64,000 nucleotides of DNA, taken from contig NZ_OBEK01000002.1 of assembly GCF_900215625.1 (NCBI RefSeq), forward strand, positions 542,676 through 606,675, read 5' to 3'. Of this stretch, positions 1 through 8,619 are shown piece by piece. Positions within the stretch are counted from its first letter, which is position 1. Each line of letters opens with the position of its first letter. The DNA is from Terribacillus aidingensis (lineage in GTDB: Bacteria; Bacillota; Bacilli; Bacillales; Amphibacillaceae). Made by a program: the position numbers and the translations under genes. The notes under the pieces are model-generated. The model did not search any database. It was not told the origin of the DNA and saw nothing but the letters and a program-made list of their open reading frames with translations.

Positions 1-2456
1 TCAAATACTTGCTCTGCTTCTGTTACAGCTTGCTCATACACAGTGAGGTTCGGTCTTTCACGCTGATCCGTCTGCTTTTGCAATTCAGCAATACGTTCGC
101 TGAGGCTGCGGCGCTGTTGATCATAGCTTTCCAGTTCCTCTTGCAGTGCCCGCATCTCTCTATCTGTTCCTTTAGCTGTCAAAAATGCTTCTGTGTCTGT
201 AAACCCTGCCTCTTCAAGCTTCTTAAGATAGTCTTTTTCTTGCTGACGATATGTTTGTTCCAAATCAGACGTGAATTTTGCAGTCGATTCCAAAGCAGCC
301 GCAATTTGTTCTCTGCTTTTGGATATCTCTTCATAATTATGCTGCAGTGCTTCCCATTCGCTAATCGCTGTATTGAGTGCAGTCTCAGCTTGTTTAATGG
401 TAAGCTCCCAATCTGACGGATCCGGAAGTACCTCTGGCAGCTGCTTACGCTGTAAACGAACTTCTGCTTCCGCGTGGTGGCAGGACTCTTCAAGACTCCG
501 AATCGCAGTTTGCAGCTCTTCAGCAGCTTTTTCTTCTTGTTCAAACGTTTGTTTAATCTGCTCGATCGCCTGTTTTAACTGCTCAATATGCTTGCGCTCT
601 TTTTGTTTTTGCTGTAAAGAGGCAGTAATTTTCTCTTTACGATTGTGCATCTCTTCTGTCAGTTCATCTGCTTTCGCCTGATCGTAAGCCGAGTCACCTA
701 AAATACTCTGAGCCAATTCATCGGTTACTTGCCGGATCGCCTGCCCATTTGATTTAGCTTCTATATAATGTTTCTGTACGTCATCATATGCACGCTGGGC
801 GTTTTCAAGCAGTACTCTCTTTTGTTTTAACAGTTCAAAAGACTGGACATGCCCAGACGTGTGCGCAGGAGAAGGATGCTCGGCAGAACCGCAGACCGGA
901 CATGGTTCACCTTCTGTCAGCTGCTGTGCCAAATGAGCGGCATGGTGAGCTGCTTGTGCTTCTTCCATCTCTTTAATATCCTGCCGCAGCTGCTGCACAT
1001 TTTTTTCCTGTTCCTGCAATCGCTGTACTGCCTGCTGGTAACTCGTACGCATCTCTTGCAGCTGACGGAAAGCATCTTTTAAGCGAGCTATTTCTGTAAG
1101 CTGATGCTCAATCTTTTCCAGCTCACGCTGTTCTTCGTAATACGACTGTATAATTGCTGATTCTCGGCTTATATCTTTTTCCAGCGCAAGCTGTTTATTT
1201 TTTCGTTCCGTATGGGCATCTTTTAGTTTATTGATTTGCTGCTGTTTTTCTTCCAGTTTCTTTTGGATGCTGTTTAATTCTTGCTTGCGCTTCTCATATA
1301 TTTGCAATTGTTCCAGCTGCTGCTTTTGAAGCTGAAGCTGCTCTTGCTGTTTTTGCCGTTGAGGCTCTAATTCCTTTGCCTTCATGTAAGAAGACTTGGT
1401 TGTTTCGAATTGTTTCTCTAACTGATCCTTCTTTGCCTTTGTCTCTTGCTGCTGCCTTACCTGGCGCTGCCATTCGTCTTTGCGGGCAGCCAGCTGCTGT
1501 TCGTAAGGCAGAAGTCGGCTGGCCCGTTGCATCTCTTGAAGACGTACTTGCTTCTGTTGCATTTCCAGCTGCTTTTGCTGCAGCTGTTCATCTTGTTTTA
1601 ATGCTTGTTCCAGGTAATCAAATGTAGCAAGCAGCTGTTTTGCTTCATAAAGCTGCTTTTGCCGTTCCTGCCAAATTTGTTTATGCTTTGTCAGCTCTTT
1701 TTCACCTTTTGTGACAGACAAATCCATTGCATCCAGTTCAAGCTGCAGTTTTTTCATGACATCAGGGACGCTGTCTGTTTCAGATGGCTCCTGTGAGCGC
1801 CATTCTATTTTGCTGATTTGCTGCTGTTCTTTCCATTCGGTTTGCTGCAAGCTCTCTTTTAACTGCTTGGCTTCGTCCTTCAGCGTTTCTGTCATGCGTT
1901 CGTAAAAGTACGTACGGAAAATCCGCTGGAGAATTTCTTCTCTATCTTTGCTATTTTCCGAGATAAGCTTTCGAAATTCGCCTTGCGGAATCATGATCAT
2001 TTTACGAAATTGCTCATAATCAAGTCCGATTTTTTCTTCTATGGCTTCATTGACTTCTTTGATTCGAGATGTAATGAGAGACTTTTCTCCGTCTTTCCAT
2101 TCGTAAAATTCCGCTCTTGCCGGATCATCGGTAAATCCTTCGCCGCGTTCTTTCTTTTTTTGCTGTTTCGGGTAACGTATAACTTCATATTCGGTTCCGC
2201 GCAAGGAGAAACAATAACGGACTTCCGTAATCTCGCCTGGCGCAGCGAAATGACTGCGCAGCGAATCCTGATCCCGGTCACTGCCGCTTGCCCGTCCATA
2301 GAGGCTATAACAAATTGCATCAAAAATAGTTGTCTTTCCGGCGCCTGTCGGTCCAGTAATTAAAAAGATAGATTCGGCCCCGAGCTCCCGAAAATCAATA
2401 GTCTGCGGCTTATGGTATGGTCCGAATGCGGTCATTTGCAGGGTGATAGCACGCAT
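1..2456 (-). CDS. sbcC: SbcC, nuclease subunit C (partial, 3' end outside window)
   Basis: This is the Rad50-like SMC-type ATPase of the SbcCD nuclease, which processes DNA hairpins, double-strand breaks and protein-blocked ends. The reading frame opens at the ATG at 2456 and stays open to the window edge (818 codons, no stop). The N-terminus has a P-loop around residues 34-41 (GPTGAGKT). Long glutamine- and lysine-rich coiled coil follows. A zinc-hook CPVC motif is at residues 519-522 (codon 519 ends at base 900), about halfway along a family protein of roughly 1,100 residues. The C-terminal ATPase half (signature and Walker B) lies beyond base 1. The start is one base after the sbcD stop, so the two are surely co-transcribed. 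Identification is firm; only completeness cannot be judged. Confidence 0.95.
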   Translation of the reverse strand, partial: MRAITLQMTAFGPYHKPQTIDFRELGAESIFLITGPTGAGKTTIFDAICYSLYGRASGSDRDQDSLRSHFAAPGEITEVRYCFSLRGTEYEVIRYPKQQKKKERGEGFTDDPARAEFYEWKDGEKSLITSRIKEVNEAIEEKIGLDYEQFRKMIMIPQGEFRKLISENSKDREEILQRIFRTYFYERMTETLKDEAKQLKESLQQTEWKEQQQISKIEWRSQEPSETDSVPDVMKKLQLELDAMDLSVTKGEKELTKHKQIWQERQKQLYEAKQLLATFDYLEQALKQDEQLQQKQLEMQQKQVRLQEMQRASRLLPYEQQLAARKDEWQRQVRQQQETKAKKDQLEKQFETTKSSYMKAKELEPQRQKQQEQLQLQKQQLEQLQIYEKRKQELNSIQKKLEEKQQQINKLKDAHTERKNKQLALEKDISRESAIIQSYYEEQRELEKIEHQLTEIARLKDAFRQLQEMRTSYQQAVQRLQEQEKNVQQLRQDIKEMEEAQAAHHAAHLAQQLTEGEPCPVCGSAEHPSPAHTSGHVQSFELLKQKRVLLENAQRAYDDVQKHYIEAKSNGQAIRQVTDELAQSILGDSAYDQAKADELTEEMHNRKEKITASLQQKQKERKHIEQLKQAIEQIKQTFEQEEKAAEELQTAIRSLEESCHHAEAEVRLQRKQLPEVLPDPSDWELTIKQAETALNTAISEWEALQHNYEEISKSREQIAAALESTAKFTSDLEQTYRQQEKDYLKKLEEAGFTDTEAFLTAKGTDREMRALQEELESYDQQRRSLSERIAELQKQTDQRERPNLTVYEQAVTEAEQVF

Positions 2457-2457
2457 A

Positions 2458-3612
2458 TTATCCCCTCCTTTCTTCCTCAATTAAACGCTGAATGATTGTT
2501 TCCATTTGCGTTTGGCGATGCTCCGGTATGGCTTCACCTTTCATCTCCTCATAAAATGCAGCAAATAGCTGCAGATGTGACATGCGCTGTTTCTCTTTGA
2601 TTTCCTTTATATCAGACATGGAGCTAGCCCCGCTTTTTGCTTTTCGCTCCAATCGAAGGATATTTGGATAAAGCTTACGCAGTTTGCCCATCGGATCCAG
2701 CAGCTGTCCATCATCAAGCAAACGAATATGCAAATAATCTGTTGTGTTGCCGCCGGAGACGCCCTCCATTAATTCATCAAAATAGCCCTCGACTATCCGC
2801 ATATCTCTTTTTGGTTCCAGGTCGATTTTTTCAAATGATTGAAATCCTGAGTCATCCAGCTCGATGATGGTCACTGATTTCTTATGATTTGCTTCTGAAA
2901 AGGAGTACTTAAGCGGTGAACCGCTGTAGCGAATATGATCACTCGTAATTCGCTGTGCTTGGTGTAAATGCCCAAAAGCAGCATACGTAAACGGTTCAAA
3001 CAGAGATGCATCCACATATGGGCTTCCTCCAATCATCGAAAGCCGCTCCTCAGAGTCAGATTCCATGCCTCCTGCCAGAAAAGCATGTCCGACAAAAACA
3101 TGGCGTTCTGCCATATTGTTGTTGTCTGTTATAAAAGACACGATGCGCTCCATCGCACGCTGATGGGTAGTGATTGTGTCGTCTTTGAAAAAGGCCCGCA
3201 CATCAGCCGGTTCGGTATATGGAATCAAATGAAAATGGACTGGCCCATACGCATCTTGCAGGGTCACTGGCTCAAGTCCTTCTCGCAGTTTTGTTTCAAT
3301 ATAAAGGTTGCTTGCTTTAAACAGCTGACTGCCAAAATCAAGGCGATCAGGACTGTCATGGTTACCGCTGATTGACAATACCGGAATTTCCTTTTCGCCA
3401 ATCAGCCAGTTCCATGTATTATTTAAGAGCTCGACCGCATCACGCGGCGGAATTGCTCGGTCGTATAAGTCACCAGCCACAATAACTGCGTCAGGCTGTT
3501 CTTTTTCTATGACTAGTTTGATCTTCTCCAAGATGAGCGCTTGATCGTCTGTCATATGTACGCTGTTGACAATCTTGCCCAGATGCCAATCAGCAGTATG
3601 CAATAGTTTCAT
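2458..3612 (-). CDS. sbcD: SbcD, nuclease subunit D
   Basis: Mre11-like metallophosphoesterase subunit of SbcCD, giving ATP-dependent exonuclease and endonuclease activity with SbcC. The 384-residue length fits the family. Visible metal-binding motifs are DWHLG at residues 8-12, GDLYDR near 48, GNHD near 84, and later GHAF and GHLH. The ATG at 3612 is preceded by a good ribosome binding site (AGGAGG). The stop lies one base before the sbcC start, so the pair forms an operon with sbcD first, as is usual. A plausible sigmaA -10 (TAGAAT) sits upstream but the -35 is weak. No addA/addB genes are next to it in this window. Confidence 0.95.
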   Translation of the reverse strand: MKLLHTADWHLGKIVNSVHMTDDQALILEKIKLVIEKEQPDAVIVAGDLYDRAIPPRDAVELLNNTWNWLIGEKEIPVLSISGNHDSPDRLDFGSQLFKASNLYIETKLREGLEPVTLQDAYGPVHFHLIPYTEPADVRAFFKDDTITTHQRAMERIVSFITDNNNMAERHVFVGHAFLAGGMESDSEERLSMIGGSPYVDASLFEPFTYAAFGHLHQAQRITSDHIRYSGSPLKYSFSEANHKKSVTIIELDDSGFQSFEKIDLEPKRDMRIVEGYFDELMEGVSGGNTTDYLHIRLLDDGQLLDPMGKLRKLYPNILRLERKAKSGASSMSDIKEIKEKQRMSHLQLFAAFYEEMKGEAIPEHRQTQMETIIQRLIEEERRG

Positions 3613-3683
3613 ACGAATTCCTCCTGCTATTATTCTAGCATGATTTGTTTAAGGGTGGTATGGGAAGAACCGCCAGGAAATTG

Positions 3684-4421
3684 CTAGTCTTGCTTTCTTC
3701 GGTGAAACGGACAGCGTGCAGGTGAGGTATTGTCATCATGGAGGAAGTATTGTTTCCATTCCAGATTGTCATTGTTACCGTACGCATTCAAGTCAGGGTG
3801 AACTTCATTGGAATCATAAGCGCGTATCCGCTGCCGAATTTTATTTTTGATTGCTGCCGCAGGCTTCGGCTTTGATTGAAACTCCTCCAACACCCATCTA
3901 GGTGTGATTGCCAGCATCATACATGGGAAGTTTCGGCTTCTTTTCACTTGATGAGACGGTGTAGCGCAATACATAAAGTACTTTTCTTCGCCAAAGCAAT
4001 ATTCCCATAGTATTTCTTTAGGGTCTTTAGGAATCTGGACCGGCCAGTTACTTGTATCATAGTCAGTTGCCCTGCTTAGCAGCTCCCAGAAGATTTTGAA
4101 ATAAGCCGGAACATCCAATTGAAGTTCTTGCTGTTTTGCTGTATCAAAAAACACAATCAGGGAAGTATAAGAGCCAAATTCCCTTGAATTCTTTCCATAT
4201 TCCTCTAATAAGCCAGCCAATTGTTTAGCTGCATCTTCTGTTGTTGGATCATCAGCGAAGCCATAGCGGAATTGGCCAAGCGCATGGCCAGCAGTTGCTG
4301 GAATACAAGGAAACTTATTTTCTTGATCAGATAGTTTGCTATGAAAGCACTGGAGCATATCTTGCTGCCATGAAGTTAGCTGGTGATATTCAGAGTTGTG
4401 GACATCAAACAAGGTGGTCAT
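3684..4421 (-). CDS. YqcI/YcgG-type protein
   Basis: The 245-residue protein resembles the YqcI/YcgG family of uncharacterised cytosolic proteins found in bacilli. Support comes from the pattern of a central W/F-rich region, the motif RNFPCMML near residue 163 and the repeated FPC segment near residue 38 (NKFPCIPA). The end is rich in charged residues with a CPFHRRK tail. No signal peptide or membrane segment is visible. The ATG at 4421 has an upstream GGAG. It lies alone between sbcD (71 bases) and the SOS-type small gene (72 bases), so context gives no hint of function. The family has no established biochemical role that I can state. Confidence 0.7.
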   Translation of the reverse strand: MTTLFDVHNSEYHQLTSWQQDMLQCFHSKLSDQENKFPCIPATAGHALGQFRYGFADDPTTEDAAKQLAGLLEEYGKNSREFGSYTSLIVFFDTAKQQELQLDVPAYFKIFWELLSRATDYDTSNWPVQIPKDPKEILWEYCFGEEKYFMYCATPSHQVKRSRNFPCMMLAITPRWVLEEFQSKPKPAAAIKNKIRQRIRAYDSNEVHPDLNAYGNNDNLEWKQYFLHDDNTSPARCPFHRRKQD

Positions 4422-4493
4422 CGCACGTTCTCCTTTACCTAGTTATATCCCTAGTACATTATTCAGGAAGAAGTGCGGTGGTGAGTATAGGTT

Positions 4494-4712
4494 TTAAGAA
4501 GAAATGCGCCACGAGGTTTTTTGTGGCTGCATAGCAAGAATATGATCCAGTCGAAATGTACGCTGCTGTTTTCGCAAATAGCAATAGCCAGTAACAGCTG
4601 TTTCTGTTATCAGGTCTATTTTTATACGGCGTTTTGTTACCGAGCCATCTTTTGCCATATAAATCATCGTCACCTGCTGCTTCAAAAATTTTGCCACTGC
4701 ACTTTGTTTCAT
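4494..4712 (-). CDS. Small WYL-like single-domain protein
   Basis: A 72-residue basic protein. Its centre (VTMIYMAKDGSVTKRRI) and its end (FRLDHILAMQ) resemble the beta-barrel half of WYL domains, which bind nucleic acid or ligands in bacterial regulators. No HTH is present, so it could be a stand-alone sensor or a short DNA/RNA-binding protein. It is divergent from the YolD-like gene at 4827. The intergenic region has a clear promoter for each gene with a LexA-type box in each spacer, so it should be induced by DNA damage. Family assignment is by eye and tentative; the reality of the gene is supported by the promoter, start and context. Confidence 0.6.
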   Translation of the reverse strand: MKQSAVAKFLKQQVTMIYMAKDGSVTKRRIKIDLITETAVTGYCYLRKQQRTFRLDHILAMQPQKTSWRISS

Positions 4713-4747
4713 TTTAGATCCCTGCTTTCTGCTCGTTATTTACTTGC

Positions 4748-4806
4748 ATTATATACGAACAATTGTTCTTTGTCACTTGAAAAAGGAACATGCGTTCGTA
4801 TATAAT
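4748..4806. promoter_or_regulatory. Divergent SOS promoters with two LexA-type boxes
   Basis: Minus-strand promoter: -35 GTGACA (4771-4776 on the plus strand) and -10 TATAAT (4748-4753), spacer 17. Plus-strand promoter: -35 TTGAAA (4777-4782) and -10 TATAAT (4801-4806), spacer 18. Box 1, CGAACAATTGTTCT at 4756-4769, lies in the minus-strand spacer. Box 2, GGAACATGCGTTCG at 4785-4798, lies in the plus-strand spacer, and its reverse complement fits the Bacillus SOS consensus CGAACRNRYGTTYC at every position. Repression of both genes by LexA is therefore inferred. Confidence 0.85.
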
Positions 4807-4826
4807 GAGAACAGGAGGAATGATGT

Positions 4827-5159
4827 ATGGTGCACGATCGAGGAAAAATAAAATGGACATCTTTAATGCTGCCGGAACATGTAGAGATGCTGCAGCAAAT
4901 GGGACGTGAAATCGGTGTAGAAAAGGCGCCAATTTTAGATGAACAGCAGCTGGAAGAACTGGAACAAAAAGTCCGGCAAATCCAAATCGGAACAACAAAA
5001 GCACTTATTGTTTATAGCAGCGGCAACAAAGTGAATAGAGCCTCAGGTATTGTGACCGGCTTGAAACCAGCTGAACAATATCTGCTTCTTGATACAGCAA
5101 ATCGTTTGTATCCTGTTCGTATTCCGTTTAATCGGCTGATCGATATTTCATTCCATTAA
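4827..5159 (+). CDS. YolD-like protein
   Basis: A 110-residue cytosolic protein. The N-terminus RGKIKWTSLMLPEHVEML is typical of the YolD family, whose genes often sit next to Y-family (UvrX-type) translesion polymerases under LexA control. The start at 4827 is chosen for spacing to AGGAGG at 4813-4818; ATGs at 4820 and 4823 are too close to it or out of frame. Box 2 of the divergent SOS region overlaps its promoter spacer. No polymerase gene is adjacent here. The molecular role of YolD proteins is unclear. Confidence 0.85.
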   Translation: MVHDRGKIKWTSLMLPEHVEMLQQMGREIGVEKAPILDEQQLEELEQKVRQIQIGTTKALIVYSSGNKVNRASGIVTGLKPAEQYLLLDTANRLYPVRIPFNRLIDISFH

Positions 5160-5170
5160 ATAAAAAAATA

Positions 5171-5191
5171 CCGCTCCCCGGCTGGGAACGG
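5171..5191 (-). terminator. Terminator of tcyP, shared convergent region with yolD-like gene
   Basis: Inverted repeat CCGCTCCC / GGGAACGG with a 5-base loop (one G-U pair). Read on the minus strand it is followed by TATTTTTTTA, so it is a good intrinsic terminator for tcyP. On the plus strand the T tract is poor. Confidence 0.75.
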
Positions 5192-5208
5192 CATTTCGAA
5201 AAGTCAGT

Positions 5209-6600
5209 TTATACTGCAGTGCTTTCAGAGGAAACATCATCTGAACGATATTTTTTTGTATCCAGTTCTCCTAGTGAACGGCTTGTTACCAGGCCGGACA
5301 CCATAGAACCGCTCACATTTACCGCTGTACGGCCCATATCGATAAGCGGCTCGATAGATATCAATACGCCTGCTAAAGCTACTGGCAAATTCATCGTTGA
5401 GAGAACAATTAAAGAAGCAAATGTTGCGCCTCCCCCAACACCAGCTACACCGAACGAACTAATCATGACGACAAGTATGAGAGTGAAAAGGAAAGACGGC
5501 GACAAAGGATCAATACCTTGTGAAGGTGCGATCATGACAGCCAGCATAGCTGGATAAATGCCAGCACAGCCATTCTGCCCAATTGTAATACCAAACGAAG
5601 CAGAGAAGTTCGCAATAGACTCTGGAACCCCCAGCTTATTCCGTTGTGCATCAACATTTAATGGTAACGTTCCTGCACTGGTACGCGCAGTGAAGGCAAA
5701 TACAAGCACAGGCATAACTTTTTTCACATATTGTTTTGGACTAAGTCCCATAACAGCCAAGATAAGCAAATGAACTAGGAACATGGCAATCAGCGCCACA
5801 TAAGAAGCGATAACAAACTTCCCTAGCGTTGCGATAGCATTAAAATCACTTCCTGCAACTGTTCTGGCCATTAAAGCAAGTATCCCATAAGGTGTAAGTC
5901 GTAAAACAAGTGTTACAATGCGCATTACAATACTGTGCAAGGACTCTACTATTCTCTGGAAAAAGTCAGCTTGTTCAGGATGTTTTTTTCTCACTCCCAA
6001 ATAAGCGACACCAACAAATGCTGCAAAAATGACTACTGCTATTGTAGATGTCGGCCGAGCTCCAGTTAAGTCTTGAAATGGATTAGTAGGAAGAAACTCC
6101 AATATTTTCTGCGGAACTGTTGTGCTTTGTACGTCAGTTAAACGCTCTTCTAATTCCTGCCCTCTCGCTTCCTCGGCAACACTTGTATTAACGTCGATCG
6201 CTTTCAGGTCAAATCCGACAGTGGATGCAATACCGATAGCAGCTGCAATAGCTGTCGTTAAAAGCAATGTTCCAATTACCAGCCCGCTGATTTTACCAAG
6301 GTTAGCGGACTTCTTCAATCTCGTAAACGCTGCAACGATAGAAATGAAGACAAGCGGCATAACGATCATTTGCAGAAGTTTAACATATCCGCTTCCCACG
6401 ATTCCAAACCAATCATTTGTCTGCGTAATCGTGTCGGAGGCAGGCTGATAGATTAATTGCAGAGCAACTCCAAATACAATGCCAAGCCCCAGCCCCGTCA
6501 ATACCCGTTTCGAAAAGGAAACGTGTTTCTTTTGCATCCAATAAAGAACAAAAAGTAATCCTAATAAAACAATAATATTAATAGCTGTAAATAAGTCCAA
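5209..6600 (-). CDS. tcyP: TcyP, L-cystine sodium symporter
   Basis: The 463-residue protein matches in length and pattern the dicarboxylate/amino acid:cation symporter family, cystine-type TcyP (YhcL of B. subtilis). It should import cystine across the cytoplasmic membrane. It has eight or so hydrophobic segments; the re-entrant/TM7-8 region has the family-type stretches FTARTSAGTLPLNVD and GGGATFASLIVLS. The start is TTG at 6600, with GGGAGGG 7 bases upstream. It is a single-gene unit, with a terminator right after the stop. In B. subtilis the gene is controlled by CymR; I see a plausible -10 upstream but no certain CymR site. Confidence 0.9.
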   Translation of the reverse strand: MDLFTAINIIVLLGLLFVLYWMQKKHVSFSKRVLTGLGLGIVFGVALQLIYQPASDTITQTNDWFGIVGSGYVKLLQMIVMPLVFISIVAAFTRLKKSANLGKISGLVIGTLLLTTAIAAAIGIASTVGFDLKAIDVNTSVAEEARGQELEERLTDVQSTTVPQKILEFLPTNPFQDLTGARPTSTIAVVIFAAFVGVAYLGVRKKHPEQADFFQRIVESLHSIVMRIVTLVLRLTPYGILALMARTVAGSDFNAIATLGKFVIASYVALIAMFLVHLLILAVMGLSPKQYVKKVMPVLVFAFTARTSAGTLPLNVDAQRNKLGVPESIANFSASFGITIGQNGCAGIYPAMLAVMIAPSQGIDPLSPSFLFTLILVVMISSFGVAGVGGGATFASLIVLSTMNLPVALAGVLISIEPLIDMGRTAVNVSGSMVSGLVTSRSLGELDTKKYRSDDVSSESTAV

Positions 6601-6755
6601 CCAATATCCCTCCCTAAATCAATAATCCCTATCAACTAAGTATGAATTGAACCTTTTTTTACAATAGCATGTTGGAAGGATTAAGTAAATATTTTTATAT
6701 CTACAAAAAATGATCTGCCCACTGCTATGGTAGCTTCTATATACAAACAAAAAAT

Positions 6756-6780
6756 GTCCAGCCCCTGCTAGGGGCTGGAC
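6756..6780 (-). terminator. Terminator of the plsY-like/fusion/LtaS-like unit
   Basis: Perfect 10-bp stem GTCCAGCCCC / GGGGCTGGAC with a 5-base loop, followed on the minus strand by ATTTTTTG. It starts 4 bases after the stop of the LtaS-like gene and closes that transcription unit. Confidence 0.95.
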
Positions 6781-6783
6781 GCA

Positions 6784-8619
6784 TCATTCGGCAAAGCGCA
6801 GCAGATCACCATTTAAAATGGCATCTGAGTAATATAATTCTTTGTTTCGTTTTTCGAAAAATGGAGCACAGCGGCTCATATCAGTCTGTTTCGATGTTGC
6901 TCTGTCATAACAAAGCTGCTTTGTATAGGTTACATCTTCTGTAATGAAGTCACCATCTCGCAACACAACGAAAGAATCACGATCATCTGCCAGCAAATCT
7001 TGTCCAAAATGAGGATAAGGACTCGTATCAGTGCCTAACAGATGCAAGATGGTTGGCTGGATATCAATCTGACCGCCTGGATGATGAATGGTCTTTCCTT
7101 CCTCACCAGGCACGTGAATAATTAAGGGCACCCGCTGCAAATCAAGTTCCTCCGGCGTGGAAAGTTCCTCATCGAGGTACGTTTCAATGCCGTCATAATA
7201 GCTTTCGGAAATACCATAATGATCACCAATCAAGACTACAACAGAGTTTTCATACAAACCCGACTTTTTCAGGTCTTCAAAAAAATTCTGCAGCATCTCG
7301 TCTTGATAGCGGACAGTCTGGAAATAACGATCTACTACATCGACACCTGTATCTGCATCATCCAGTAAAATGTCCTCTTCATCCAAGATAAAAGGAAAAT
7401 GGTTTGTCAGCAACAGGAATTTACTGTAAAACGGTTCCTCTAAACTTTTTAAGTAAGGCATGGATTGTTCAAGGAAAGCGCCATCCTTGATACCGTAGTT
7501 CACACTGTTTGCTTCCGTCACATCATAAGAATTCATTGAGAAAAAGTCGTTGTAGCCAAATGCATCATATGCTTCTTCGCGGTTCCAGAAGCTTGCGACA
7601 TTTCCATGGAAAGACGCACTATGATAACCGGACTTGGCTAATATTTCAGGCATGGCAATGTATTCGTTATCCGGACGACGTACATAAACAGATCCGCTCG
7701 ATAAAGGATATAAGGACTGATCAAACATAAACTCAGCATCCGAAGTTTTTCCCTGGGCAGTTTGATGATACACATGGTCGAAATAAAAACTATCCTTGAT
7801 TAAGCTATTAAGGAATGGGGTAATCTCTTCCCCTTTTACTTTTCGTCCTATAACAAACTGTTGTGTTGATTCCAGATTTATAAGAATGACGTTTTTTCCT
7901 TTTGCAATACCAAAATAATCAGACTGAACATCCTTATTTGTGCGCTCCAAGTAAGCAGCAGCTTTCTCATAATCTTTCTTTGTCGCAAATTCACTGCTGA
8001 GCTCAGCACGAACGGTTTGATAGATATCATATCCGTGATAATAAACCGGACCTAGCTCACTTACCTTAGCAGTACGGTTAAAGCTCCCATCATGCTGATC
8101 TCCTGCTCCAATTTGACCGATACCAATATTAAGACCAATAAGCAAGATAATAGTGCTAGTAAAAAGTCCTTTTCTTCTCCAGTTCAAACGCACCGGTTTC
8201 GGCCGTTTGATCAGCCACCAGATGAGCAGGAAAACGGTATCCGCAAACAACACCAAATCTAGCGTGTCCATCAATTCTACTGTACTCTGGCTAAGACCGC
8301 CGACGTTTTGGAATTGGAATAGAATAGGCAATGTTACAAAGTCGATGTAAAAACGAAAATACAGTAAGTTGCCATAGAGAACGCCTGTCAAGATTATATG
8401 CAGAATTAAGAGTGAGCCGGCTCGCAGTTTTCGAGCAAAAACATATAACAGCAGCACGAGCACTGCGACAGACGACAAACTCGATAAAAACAACTGGAGA
8501 TAATCAAACGGTTCATATAATGGCAAGTCAAAATAGATAATACTTATTAAGTACATTTTACATAACAGAAGGATTGCTCCAACCGAGCAGTAACCTTTGA
8601 CAGTAGACAAAAATCTCAT
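6784..8619 (-). CDS. LtaS-like membrane phosphoglycerol transferase (sulfatase fold)
   Basis: A 611-residue member of the lipoteichoic acid synthase family. There are about five membrane segments in residues 1-170, then an extracellular sulfatase-fold domain. Key residues are visible: metal-binding Glu in NLEST (E250), the nucleophilic Thr in QGKTSDAEF (T292) and the metal site GDHYG near residue 455. Family members move glycerol phosphate from phosphatidylglycerol to glycolipid or polymer acceptors. B. subtilis has four paralogues (LtaS, YfnI, YqgS, YvgJ); I cannot tell which activity this one has. Its start overlaps the stop of the GNAT/aminotransferase gene (ATGA, 8616-8619), so it is translationally coupled. 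That odd partner suggests a specialised head-group or acceptor rather than housekeeping LTA synthesis. Confidence 0.88.
   Translation of the reverse strand: MRFLSTVKGYCSVGAILLLCKMYLISIIYFDLPLYEPFDYLQLFLSSLSSVAVLVLLLYVFARKLRAGSLLILHIILTGVLYGNLLYFRFYIDFVTLPILFQFQNVGGLSQSTVELMDTLDLVLFADTVFLLIWWLIKRPKPVRLNWRRKGLFTSTIILLIGLNIGIGQIGAGDQHDGSFNRTAKVSELGPVYYHGYDIYQTVRAELSSEFATKKDYEKAAAYLERTNKDVQSDYFGIAKGKNVILINLESTQQFVIGRKVKGEEITPFLNSLIKDSFYFDHVYHQTAQGKTSDAEFMFDQSLYPLSSGSVYVRRPDNEYIAMPEILAKSGYHSASFHGNVASFWNREEAYDAFGYNDFFSMNSYDVTEANSVNYGIKDGAFLEQSMPYLKSLEEPFYSKFLLLTNHFPFILDEEDILLDDADTGVDVVDRYFQTVRYQDEMLQNFFEDLKKSGLYENSVVVLIGDHYGISESYYDGIETYLDEELSTPEELDLQRVPLIIHVPGEEGKTIHHPGGQIDIQPTILHLLGTDTSPYPHFGQDLLADDRDSFVVLRDGDFITEDVTYTKQLCYDRATSKQTDMSRCAPFFEKRNKELYYSDAILNGDLLRFAE

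Noticed and set aside
9-681. Plus-strand ORFs (Cys/Ser/Phe-rich) across the left end
   Set aside because: They are antisense shadows of sbcC, whose frame on the minus strand is open over the whole stretch; they lack ribosome sites.
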